This document shows positions 21,080 through 30,559 of a DNA stretch of 64,000 bases, piece after piece. Below the pieces are notes generated by a model. It was given only the letters and a program-made list of their open reading frames with translations. It had not been told where the DNA came from and searched no databases. Numbering within the stretch: the stretch's first letter is position 1; every line of letters begins with the position of its first letter. The position numbers were made by a program, and so were the translations under genes. The stretch is from Oreohelix idahoensis (Eukaryota; Mollusca; Gastropoda; Stylommatophora; Oreohelicidae), in contig JAMPIV010019093.1 of assembly GCA_024509875.1 (NCBI GenBank), positions 423,501-487,500 of the forward strand, given 5' to 3'.

Positions 21080-23073
21080 TTGTCAAAGGCCTGCTTGAAG
21101 TCGACCCAGATCGTTAGGACCTTTTTCTTCTCCTGGAAGGCATCTTCTATTGCTTGAGACAAGTAAGTAACTTGGTCTTCTATACTGTAGCATTCTCTAA
21201 ATCCAGCTTGTTCCGGCACCAGGATCTGCTCAGACTCTAAATACCATTTCAATCTGTGGTTGACTATTCGCTCCATAGTCTTCCCAACACAGCTTGTGAG
21301 ACTGATTGGCCGGTAACTTGCAGCCTCGGTCTTACATTTCCCTTTCTTTAGTATGGGTATTGTGATGGCTTCTCTCCATACTTGGGGTACCGTTCCTTTC
21401 AACCAGCTGTGGTTGAATATCTCAAGCAGTTTTGTCTTTGCTGCTGAGCTCAGATTTACTAGCATTTCGTTGCTGATTTTGTCTGGGCCGGGTGACTTTT
21501 GAAACTTAAGCTTGGAAATAGCCTTCTGTAGTTCTCCTAGTGTGATGGGTTCCCTCATTGGGGCAGGAGTATCTGTCTGTCCCATGGTTGCCAGTATTTC
21601 TTTTCTTATCTCTCTCTGATGGTCTATGTTAATGGGTAAGTTGCTTTCTGAACTGTATCTTCTAGCAAACAAGTCTGCAGCTTGTTTTCCTCTGAAAAGT
21701 TTGCCACCTTCATCCAATGTGATAGTCTGCCTTGGTGAGGAATGCTCTTCATTTAGAGACTTGACTAATCTCCAAAGTTTCCTGCCGTCTTTCTCAAGGT
21801 TCAGCGATGCCGTTTTAGTTCTCCAGCTTTTCCGCTTTTCTTCTAGCTTTGTTCTCTGAAACTCTGCTACAGCCTTTTTCCATTTGTTGTGAGTTTCAAG
21901 TGAAGGCTGAGACTCTGCGTCCTTTCTAGCCTTGTCCATAGCTTCCTGACGTTCTTGGAGTGTGCTGGACCAGTATGGTATGTAGTTACGCCGGCATCCT
22001 TTGGGAATGGTTTCTTTTGCAGCTTGTAGTATGCATCTGTTGAAGTCTTTTACCACTTCATTAATGTCTCTGTTCTGTACCTTGAGGGTAGACAGCAGCG
22101 TGTTCACCTGATGCCTGAATAAACCCCAGTTGGCTTTTTTGTAGTTCCATCTTGTAATGGCTGGGCCTGTACTGAGAGTTGCACTCTGGACAGTAAGAAA
22201 GATTGGGCGATGGTCGCTTCCCCCTAGTTGGTCTCCTACTTCTCTACTAATAGATCCAGCTATATCTGGTGTGGAGAAGGCAAGATCTGGTGTTGAGGTT
22301 GTGTGCCATCCTCTGGAGTAGAAGGTAGGAGTATCTGTGGCATTATTGACTAGGATTAGGGAGTGATCATCTTGCCAAGTTTCAACCTCTTCACCTCTGT
22401 GATCCAGATGGTTATAGCCCCAGCTCTGGGAGGGGCTATTAAAGTCTCCAACTGCTATAAAGTTGGTGGCTGGTACCTGTATAGAGCTGAGACTCAGGGG
22501 TTTGTTGTTCGGACAGTAATAGTTCAGGAGTTCTATTTCCATCTTGTCTACCTTTATCTGCAGCAGCTGATATTCTGCTCCATCCATGAAGGTTTTCCTT
22601 TCGTGTGCAGGAATGTTATTCCTTACAAGAGTAAGTACTCCTCCTTTTCGTCTATCTTGTCTGTCGGATCTGAAGCATTGATATCCCCTTATTTTAAAGG
22701 TTTGATCTGCTTTCAAGTGAGTCTCTTGGATACAGCAAACACTGACTTGCTTCTCATACAAGATGTTTTCCAGCTCTGTCTTTTTGCTGTATCCAGCCTG
22801 CTTGCTGTTCACTCCCTCTGCATTCCAGTGCATCATGACAAGTGGCACTCTGGGTTTCTCTTTTTCTGTTTTGTTTTTGGTCAGTAGTTCTCCTCCGCCG
22901 TCTGTTGACTCCACAAGACGGTCTAGAGGGTCCTCCAGTAGCTGAGGGTGGGCTCTGTCGAGGCTCAGAGCCCGGCACTGCACCTGCCTGGTGGAGCTCC
23001 ACAGGGCGAGCACCAGAACGAGATTTATTTGACGGTGTACTCTCCATAGAAAAAAAAAAAAAGCGAGTTGCAT
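21080..23073 (-). pseudogene. LINE F ORF2, endonuclease and RT N-terminal half
   Basis: Open from 23073. The first ~79 residues may be read-through of the 5' region. The APE-type endonuclease begins around LVMMHWNAEGVNSKQAGYSK and continues with VCCIQETHLKADQTF, 'FIAVGDFNSPSQSWGY', 'STPDLAFSTPD' and GGSDHRPIFL, the usual E, D, N and H motif residues. RT fingers follow: 'KSPGPDKISNEML', 'PILKKGKCKTEAASYRPISL', VPEQAGFRECYSIEDQV. The frame is lost at 'VDFKQAFDK' near 21082, where a single missing G (AAGTGTGG) turns VWKDG into CGKMA. A second short frame at 22754-23047 (MESTPSNKSRSGARPVELHQ) could be the end of ORF1. Confidence 0.92.
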
Positions 23074-24241
23074 GATACTGTGGTTTCCGGTGCGCCTTCT
23101 GGCCCAGTATCTACGACTTTAGCACCTGTTCAACGGGAGAGTGGGCTCATCCCTAATCTGTTTATGTTCCCAGTAGTAGACTATTCGCAAGCAGCCTGGG
23201 GGTGTCACTGCTCTGCGCGGACCTTGTTTACCGAGGCGGCGTCCGAGCTCGTATGGTGAAAATATGGTTGCGTTATCTTCAAAATAGCCCTGTCTTTCCC
23301 GTGGCTTTTCTGCCATCCTGCAACTTTGAGTTAGGGAGTTCTGAGCTCCAGTCTCTTTCCCAGGCATTTTATCCTGGCCTGGCACGCATACAGAGGACCC
23401 CACTTCTGGTTCTAAGTTAGCAGTTGGGGATAGGTGGGGTAGCACACTGTGCATTCCCCGTCATCCAGGGGGCTCTCCAACTATGCAGAGCTTGCACAAT
23501 GCTGTGCTCTGGTTCTGGGCTCTCCCAAGGAATCCTCACGTCCTGCACAGAGCCACTTCCCGATACCCACCACCTGCCAACCCTCCATTGTAGAAATCTC
23601 CTGCATGCGGCCATCCAGTCAAGAGCCAGTATTAAGTCTGGTGCCCAAGTGATCCCCCCAAGCTCAGTGTGCAATGCTGGGTTCTCATCATGCTGCAACA
23701 CAGGAGGGATTGTGATGCTCAGCCATCTCTCTCAATTCTGCACCGATAAGTGACATCGGGGACTTAACTTTGCCTCAGTACTGGGAGGCCCCGTTTCCGG
23801 GTACACCACACACAGCCAATTGAGGCAACGGTCGCCATGGGCGTGATAGACGACAAACAGTGAAGAATGAGGCAAGAAAGCATTTAACCCATGAAGTGGG
23901 GGTGGATTGGTGCAGACCAGAGCATGTACCACTCGCCGGTGGGTTCTGCATCTACACCTATAGGGTTCCACCCACTCCTCAGCCCATTTAGTCTGGCCCC
24001 TCACCCAGGACCTGTCCGGCTTGGGTGACCCTGCCAGGAGTAAAACTCCCGCCGGCATAGCTCCCGGGATCATTGAGGCGCTCAAGCTCTCCAACCACGG
24101 CAAGGTAGGCTTACATGTGGAGAGACGATAGCGACAAAACAAGAGATATAAAAAGATACGAAATGAACCAAAACAAAAACATAAAAAGATAGATCTATAA
24201 GACAATGAATAAAGAATGAAAAAGAGAAAAGCTACCAGAAT

Positions 24242-25315
24242 TTATGCAAAATGATGATGTATATTCAAACCATCGGGAGCTAAAACGCCCATTTTAAAAA
24301 TAAGGCGATTCTCCAACGAAAAGTGAGTCTTGTCATTACCGGCACATGAATGGAGGGCAGTGACATGTATATCGGAATTACCTGAATGGTCAGGCCTATT
24401 GAAATGAAGGGCCATTGGTAAATGTTTGTTATGATAGATGTCATTCAAGTGCTCACGAAACCTGTCTGCCAAATGCCTACCAGTTTCACCAATATAGGTC
24501 ATGCCACACCTCTTGCAGATGATAGCATAAATCAGGTTTCTGGATTCGCACGTAAAAGACTCTCTAATGATAAATTTTCCTTTCGGAAAAGTGACTGTCT
24601 GAGTTTGGAGTACAAACGGACAGGTCTTGCATATCCGGCGTTGGCACGGTTTAGTACCAAAGTAAGATGGGCTAGAATGTCGCAATCGACTGTACAAGAA
24701 TATCCCTAAAATTCTTATCCCTACGATAAGCTACCAAAGGTGTATCACGAAACAACTCTTTGGTATCAGGATCAGAGTTGAGAATAGACAGATGTCGAAA
24801 CAGAATTCTCTTTACCGCCAGACAGTGAGGATGGAAAGTTAGAACCAGTTTGATTGGACAGAAGATTTAGTAGTGAGTGCCGTCTGACGAGTGACGTGTG
24901 TGATACGATTAAGGGCATCAGATAAAACATGTTCTGGATAAAGACGTCGGTGAAAGAACTCAAGCATCTCTTGAGCTCGCTCATGAAAATCATCGTCATC
25001 GTGACATAACCGACGCAAGCGAAGAAGTTGAGAAAAGGGAATGGAATTTTTACAACTAAGAGGATGCGATGAAGTATAAAGAAGGAAACCATGAGCGTCA
25101 GTAGCCTTATAATAGACAGACGTTTTAAGACAAGTAGGGCTAATAGTCACAGTGATGTCAAGGGAGTTCACTGAGGTCGTAGAGATTTCAGAAGTGAATT
25201 TGATGGCAGGATTGAAATTACCAACATAGTCAATAAATCGACGGAGGTCTACCTCAGACATGTCAGTAATGCCAATACCATCATCAATGTAGCGGCGGTA
25301 AAACTCGGGTATTGG
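24242..25315 (-). pseudogene. Penelope RT C-terminus and GIY-YIG endonuclease
   Basis: The reading starts within the RT domain (PIPEFYRRYIDDGIGITDMS, with the YxDD catalytic motif). It continues through NSLDITVTISPTCLKTSVYY to 'SDALNRITHVTRQTAL' in the frame ending near 24839. The linker LVLTFHPHCLAVKRILFRHL and DTPLVAYRRDKNFRDILVQS uses another frame. The endonuclease 'LIYAIICKRCGMTYIGETGR' with RHLADRFREHLND and 'MALHFNRPDHSG' lies at 24242-24697 and ends LAPDGLNIHHHFA. One or two frameshifts inactivate it. The order RT then GIY-YIG is diagnostic of Penelope elements. Confidence 0.92.
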
Positions 25316-25606
25316 CCCATCATAAGTGTAGGAGAGAACATGCTACCTTGGGGCACTCCTTGTTCTAATTTAATTCTGTAACTTATGTGTCCTTGTAATT
25401 ACTCTCTGCCACGCCTGCTTTCGAGGAGGTGGTTTACCCACTTGTACATATGTCCACAGACTCCATATTTGAGTAGTTTTGGCTTTATCCCAGCTCTCCA
25501 CACTTTATCAAAAGCTTTCTCTGCATCTATCCAGACTGCCAGTGTTTGTTTCTTATCCTGGAAAGTGTCTTAAATCTCTTGAGTGATGTATATTATTTGG
25601 TCCTCT

Positions 25607-25914
25607 ATGTAGTCATTTTTTAATGAAGAGACTTCATTTTAGTTTGTTTATTGTTTGTTAGTTGTTTTTTTTATTTTATTTGTATGTTTTTTATTTTTAT
25701 TATTTGTTTGTGTCTTGGAAAAAGGAGGTCACACACACAAAAATTCATATAAATTTAGTTTTGATTTGCTCTATTTTGACTGAGTGGAGGGGGGAGGAAG
25801 GTGCTATATTTGGGTATTGGAAACCTGACTATATTTACTCAAATTAGTACACCACATGTCCTAATTATAACACATCAAGGGTTGAACGGGATACTTTTTA
25901 AAAAAATAATAAAA
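25607..25914. mobile_element. 308-bp insertion in LINE G, class unknown
   Basis: Interrupts the RT relic between the codons for HRPTED and EDQIIYIT. Flanked by a 9-bp duplication TGGTCCTCT (25598-25606 and 25915-25923). T-rich on the left, AATAATAAAA at the right end. No clear terminal inverted repeats were found. It could be a 5'-truncated retroposon with an A-rich tail on the + strand, or a small DNA element. Confidence 0.6.
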
Positions 25915-26400
25915 TGGTCCTCTGTTGGCCTGTGTTATCTAAAGCCATCTTGCTGGGGTGTAATCCATTGCTTTCTTTCAAGGCGCCACATTAGCCTGGT
26001 ATTGACTAATCTTGTCATCAGTTTACTGGTACAGCTACATAAGCTGATGGGTCTATAGCTGTCAGCTTTTGTTCTGTCCTTTCCAGGTTTTAGTACTGGA
26101 ATCATGACTGCCTCTGTCTATATGTGTGGCACTACACCTTTTTTCCAGCTTACATTTATTATTTCTAGTAGTTTCTTTTTACTTTATGTTCCAGCATGTT
26201 TTAGCATTTCATATGTCTTACTCTGTTTACTTAAGAAATTCTGTTATTATTCTTAAGGCTGGGCCTTCAAATCTGTTGAAGTTGAATTCTGTTTTATCAT
26301 TTTTCCATGTTTGTACTCTGTTGTGATGCTACACTGTAATTCTGACTTTCACCAGGCCCGATTCTGTTTTGAGTTTCACCATTTCTCTTCTCTTTTGTAA

Positions 26401-28690
26401 TTATATGGGGTTTGCCTTGGTTCTTCTCATGTGAATATATATCGTGTTTGGTAATTTTGAGTAGGAAAATTAAACGGGTTCGTTTTATGATGGTAGGTTT
26501 ATTTTATTCTAGCATCAGTTTTACCCTCTCCTGTATTTTTCGCGATTCCCGTAGATTTTATTGTTTACGAAAATCGATATTTTCTGGCACGCCTGTATGA
26601 CACGTCAGAGGCACGAGGCCATCACGTAATGTGACGCAATTTTGCGGACACGCGGGATTTGATTTTTCCTAGCGCTGCCATTGGTCCGCGATTTGCGTAG
26701 GTAGGGAATCCGCGTGGGCGGTTTCTCTTGTATATAATGAGAGAAGAAACTGCGGGCAATTGTCTCTGAAGAAATAATTGCCTGGCCGTAGGACTACGTA
26801 ATTTATCGTTCTCCACTGTGGGAAAAACCAACGATAATCGGTATGTAACTATTTTATTAATCGTTTTACTTATTAGTGGGTTTTTCAGAAATTCACCCGT
26901 AGGTAAAGTTTAACTTTTTAGTTTTAAAAAAACGATAGTGCCATCCATTATCATTTTTGAAGAACGACGTAAATGCAACAGTGTGCTTATTCTTTCTATG
27001 ATTTTGGCAGTAGATAGGAACGTGGGAAGTTATAAGCTACACGTGTGCCCAGATTTGTAGAATGTTATGTAAAACCACCATTTATTTCTGTGTATTTACT
27101 AATGTAATTTTATGGGGAAATCCCTGGTGTGTTCGTTAATTTTACTGAGCCTTAAATGTGAGAAATATTGTCGGAGGGTTCAGATTTACGTTGTAAGTGA
27201 ATTATACGGTGTGGGGAAATAAATCATCCCTACAGCGAGGTTTAATTTAAATGGGAGTAAGCCGGGGAAACTCCTATGTTAATGGGTAAAAGGATTTCCC
27301 TATTTTGTCATGTTTGAACACGTGATCGGCCATGCGTAACGGCCATGTAACCTGTCAGACGGGTCTGGGCTTTTGTTTATTTTACCTGGCAGATTTTAGT
27401 AGGAGGGGGGATGAAGAGGCCACGTGGGATAGTGGTATTTTATGTATTGTGTGAAGAACGAGAAGGGGAGAGAATGAGTGTGATTTTAGTGCCACGTGGG
27501 ATAGTATTATTGTAGGTATTGTTATGCAGAATGAGAGAAGAACGAGAGAAGAAGGGGAGAGAGGGAGTGAGATTGAAGTGACACGTGGATAGAATTATTT
27601 TATGTATCATATATGTTAGAGATAAGTTATTTTAGAGAGGGTGTACATTGGAAGCTGTTTCTTTTAATTTCAGCGAGTCCCGGCAAGAATAGTGGGGGAG
27701 CGTAAATTTGCCCATGTGCAAAATTACCCACGGCAACAGGACCTATCTTAAGGGTCAGACCTATGGTCTCTGGCAGTGAAGCCCCTATGCTTCAGCTGGA
27801 CCGTGGTTTATTTATCATACAGCCGAGAGCATCGCTATTATAGTCTCTAGCAACGGCAGGTGGCCGGGAGACTGGTTTCAATTTCATACAGCCAGAAATC
27901 AAGGCTGTGTCTTCCTCTAAATCCGGAGTGGGAGAAAAGGGGAAAGTTTGCTCAGCAGCAGAGAAGCGTCTACAGTTAATCAAGTCCCTCATGCTTGATA
28001 TCCGAACATCGTCATCACCAAAATCAGGAACAGGTGACAGGGTTACCATACCTAGGTCCTGATAGAAATCGAGAGAAGAGAGTAACGGAGACACCGCATC
28101 ATCAGCCCTCGAGTGTTAGAGAGACACTGAGACCAAGAGAGAGAGATAGAGAAGGAGGGAGAAAATAGACAGGACCAGTAGGGTCTGTTCAGTATCCATT
28201 GGACGGATAGACACTGAGTCTGCGTTCGAAAAACCAAGTCTATTATTTTAGCATTTCTTGTGGTGTAGTTATCGGCGCCTATCGCCTAACTAGTAGAAAG
28301 CTGTGTAGCCGTTCGTTGAGGAAGAGTCACCAGGACTGAGACAGTAGAAAGCTTATTAATATTAGAGAGTGGAGGCTAAAGTTGACAGCACTAACCATTT
28401 TTATTGTTCCTCAGCAGGGTGACAGGAAGAGTGAATGTGATTTGGGGTTTTTTTTTTGTCTCTCGTGTCTCTCAATTTAATTGTTACTTTGGTTTTTTCA
28501 GGCCGTGCAACAGTGCACGCTATCGACTGACTTGATGACGTAATATGCCATTTTTTATGTTTTTCTTGGATGTAAATAAATATATAAATATATGATTTAC
28601 TGGATCAGCTTCTACTCTTTACTATACTTACTTTATGTCGTCTGTATAGTGGTGTCTGTGGTCGTTTTTTTTTTACACCTTATCTCCTTG
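26401..28690. other. Non-coding 2.3-kb block with promoter-like features, possible LTR
   Basis: No protein similarity. A CRE/TATA-like cluster (GTGACGCAATTTT; TTGTATATAATGAGAG near 26730) is followed ~1.8 kb later by AAATAAATATATAAATA near 28575. Size and layout resemble the 2.28-kb Gypsy LTR at 30560, but I found no convincing 5-bp duplication or TG/CA ends, so its nature is open. Confidence 0.35.
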
Positions 28691-29041
28691 TATTTAAAGG
28701 AAGTCAGAGGAGGGTGAGAGTATAGCCAGTTTGAAGTCACGAAGCGGCAAGGGGAAAATCAAATCCTGGTTCTATCCCTTGAGCCAATATTCTCATCTGT
28801 CCACAGGCATGTCATTTTCCATCTAAATTCTATCTTCTCAGACTTTCTCATACTAGGGTCTTGCTTTCATTCAGGCACACTCTATAAAATTAAAACCACT
28901 TCGTGACATCTGTACAAAAGAGCGTCCAATTGACAGAGTGGTTACAGCCACGTGCAGCATGTTAAAATATATGCCAATCTTCTTCAAGTTGGTGAAGTAG
29001 TATGAGCACTTATGGGATGTTTTCTTTGTCCTTTCTAACAG
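28691..29041. other. Intron end upstream of the Q-rich exon
   Basis: No repeat or ORF recognised. It ends in the polypyrimidine acceptor CTTTGTCCTTTCTAACAG of the next nucleobindin exon. Confidence 0.5.
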
Positions 29042-29446
29042 CCTCCTCAAGATCTCAAGTTCCAGTCAGAGCATGGACAGCAACAGCAGTACCAGCAACC
29101 ATTACAAGGACAGCAGCAACAGTTTCAGCAACCACCTCAAGGACAACAACAGTTTCAGCAACCACCTCAAGGACAGCAACAGTTTCAGCAACAACCTCAA
29201 GGACAGCAACAGTTTCAACAGCCACCTCAAGGACAACAACAATTTCAACAGCCACCTCAAGGACAGCAACAGTTTCAGCATCCACCCCCAGGGCAGCAGC
29301 AGTTTCAACAACCACCACAAGGACAACAAATTAATCAAAACCAGCAGCTCAATCAAAATCAACATATAGATACACAACAACTGCAGAAGCAACTGAAAGA
29401 TTTACAGGACCAACTGATTCAACAGCAGCAGCAACAACAAACACAG
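29042..29446 (+). CDS. Nucleobindin, Q/F/P repeat and leucine-rich coil exon
   Basis: A 135-codon exon between a TTTCTAACAG acceptor and a GTAGGG donor, phase 0 on both sides. It starts PPQDLKFQSEHGQQQQYQQ, continues as eight tandem copies of a decapeptide with consensus QQQFQQPPQG (about 29078-29325), then QQINQNQQLNQNQHID and a heptad-like stretch LQKQLKDLQDQLIQQQQ. Vertebrate nucleobindins have a leucine zipper after EF-hand 2 and, in NUCB1, a Q-rich tail; here the glutamine-rich part is a regular repeat placed before the coil. The DNA repeat is 30 bp (CAGCAACAGTTTCAGCAACC...) and likely varies in copy number. It is in frame with the two upstream exons, so this is the likely C-terminal region of the same protein. 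Confidence 0.85.
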
Positions 29447-30143
29447 GTAGGGTCATATACACCCTGGTATTTTTATTCCTTTATGTTGTTTGGTGTTCTC
29501 CTTTGTGTCCAACAAGTACCTGTTAATTACCTATATTTATTGATTTACTTACTCACAGGGTTCAGGCTTCCTTCATTGTTGATTTCTCATTTTGACTATA
29601 ACTTCTTTCTGCTTTTACATGGTTTTTGAAGCAGAAGCTGTTGATCTGTCATACCCATCTTGGTAATGATGTAATAATATTGCTCAAATTCCATATGAAG
29701 ATGTATCTGTAGCAAGTATAATTGGCAGGTTTGGATCAAACTGTTTATGTCAAACCCATCTTGGTAATAATGTAATTATATTGCTCCAATTCCATATGAA
29801 GTTGCGTCTGTAGCAAGTATAATTGGCAGGTTTGGATCAAATTGTTTGGATCAAACTGTTTATCTGTCAAACCCATCTTGGTAATGATGTAATTATATTG
29901 CTCCAATTCCATATGAAGATGCGTCTGTAGCAAGTAAAATTGGCAGGTTTGGATCAAATTGTTGGTCTGTCAAACCCATCTTTGTAATGATGTATTAATA
30001 TTGCTCCAATTCCATATGAAGATGTGTCTATAGCAAGTATAATGGACAGGTTTGGATCAAACTGCTGATCTGTCAAATCCATCTTGGTAATGATGTAATA
30101 ATATTGCTTCAATTCCATATTAAGATGCATCTGTAGAAAGTAT

Positions 30144-30506
30144 GAATACCATCACTAACCAAGATCTGCTTACTCGTAGCAAGCAAGAGGACATGCACAC
30201 CATCATAGCTGGCAGACGCTGGAACTGGGTTGGTCATGTCCTCAGAAGAGACCCCGATGCCATCACAAGAACAGCTATGCTTTGGACCCCTGAAGGAAAA
30301 CGAAAGAGAGGCCGACCAAAAACAACCTGGCGGAGGACTGTGGAGGCTGAGATGCAAAGAATGAACCAGAGTTGGGGCACTGTACGAAGGATGGCCACCG
30401 ACCGAGCAAAGTGGAATAAATTTGTTGTTGCCCTACAAGACGCCACTAGGCGTGATGGCCACTGACTGCTTTGGCGGTCGGCGGCTAAAGAATCAAAGAA
30501 GAAGAA
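30144..30506 (+). mobile_element. LINE C copy 3, 363 bp, inserted in the satellite
   Basis: Exact 11-bp duplication GTAGAAAGTAT (30133-30143 and 30507-30517). An open frame to 30465 encodes DMHTIIAGRRWNWVGHVLRR, 'AMLWTPEGKRKRGRPKTTWR' and MNQSWGTVRRMATDRAKWNK, then VVALQDATRRDGH and stop, ending in a GAAGAAGAA tail. The undamaged C-terminus suggests a recent insertion. Confidence 0.95.
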
Positions 30507-30559
30507 GTAGAAAGTATAATCAGCAGGTTTGGATCAAACTGTTGATCTGTCAAACCCAT

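Larger units (their letters stand above)
19173..24124 (-). mobile_element. LINE F, near full-length (I/Nimb-like, EN-RT-RNase H)
   Basis: 4,952 bp with an exact 11-bp duplication ACGATAGCGAC at 19162-19172 and 24125-24135. On the minus strand it has a ~1-kb 5' region (24124-23075), ORF2 with endonuclease, reverse transcriptase and RNase H, a C-terminal cysteine block, and a (GAA)n tail at 19173-19185. The 5' region aligns in part with 38213-38650 and 17450-17640, showing that it belongs to the element family. Only a few frame lesions interrupt ORF2, so insertion was recent compared with LINE G. Confidence 0.93.
18301..25324 (-). mobile_element. Penelope-like element (3' part) with two later insertions
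   Basis: Inserted in LINE G with an exact 12-bp duplication AGTGTAGGAGAG. Without its own insertions it is about 1.6 kb. From right to left on the minus strand it has the RT motif YRRYIDDGIGITD, a frame-shifted linker, a GIY-YIG endonuclease domain, then (after LINE F) a 3' region with GACGAAGGGTAAAACCCGAA and ACGTC near 18815-18840, typical of Penelope elements. It is 5'-truncated inside the RT domain. Confidence 0.9.
17645..26400 (-). mobile_element. Old LINE G (RT relic), host of nested insertions
   Basis: Two halves of one decayed ORF2 on the minus strand. The right half (25337-26400) reads IPVLKPGKDRTKADSYRPIS, TEDQIIYITQEI and WIDAEKAFDKVWRAGIKPKL, ending KLEQGVPQGS. The left half (17645-18300) continues with ISPTLFLIYINDIIDKLPK and SSLYADDLVLWVANENM. 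It is related to LINE F but degenerate. The halves are separated by a 7-kb insertion flanked by AGTGTAGGAGAG at 18289-18300 and 25325-25336. Confidence 0.85.
11424..29041 (+). other. Nucleobindin intron, 17.6 kb, nested transposons
   Basis: Starts GTAAGT, ends TTTCTAACAG. Contains LINE C/J, the piggyBac-LINE A-LTR stack, a SINE, the RT relic-Penelope-LINE F/B stack and a 2.3-kb unexplained block. Confidence 0.75.

Noticed and set aside
22363..22887. 174-codon + strand ORF
   Set aside because: Antisense of the LINE F endonuclease; no similarity of its own.
23424..24205. ORFs of 109-157 codons around 23.4-24.2 kb as host genes
   Set aside because: They lie inside LINE F bounded by its 11-bp duplication, in the 5' region that has diverged copies elsewhere.
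29002..29392. Ala/Thr-rich, Val/Glu-rich and Leu-rich ORFs over the Q-rich exon
   Set aside because: Other frames of the 30-bp repeat; the spliced Q/F/P frame joins the nucleobindin exons in phase.
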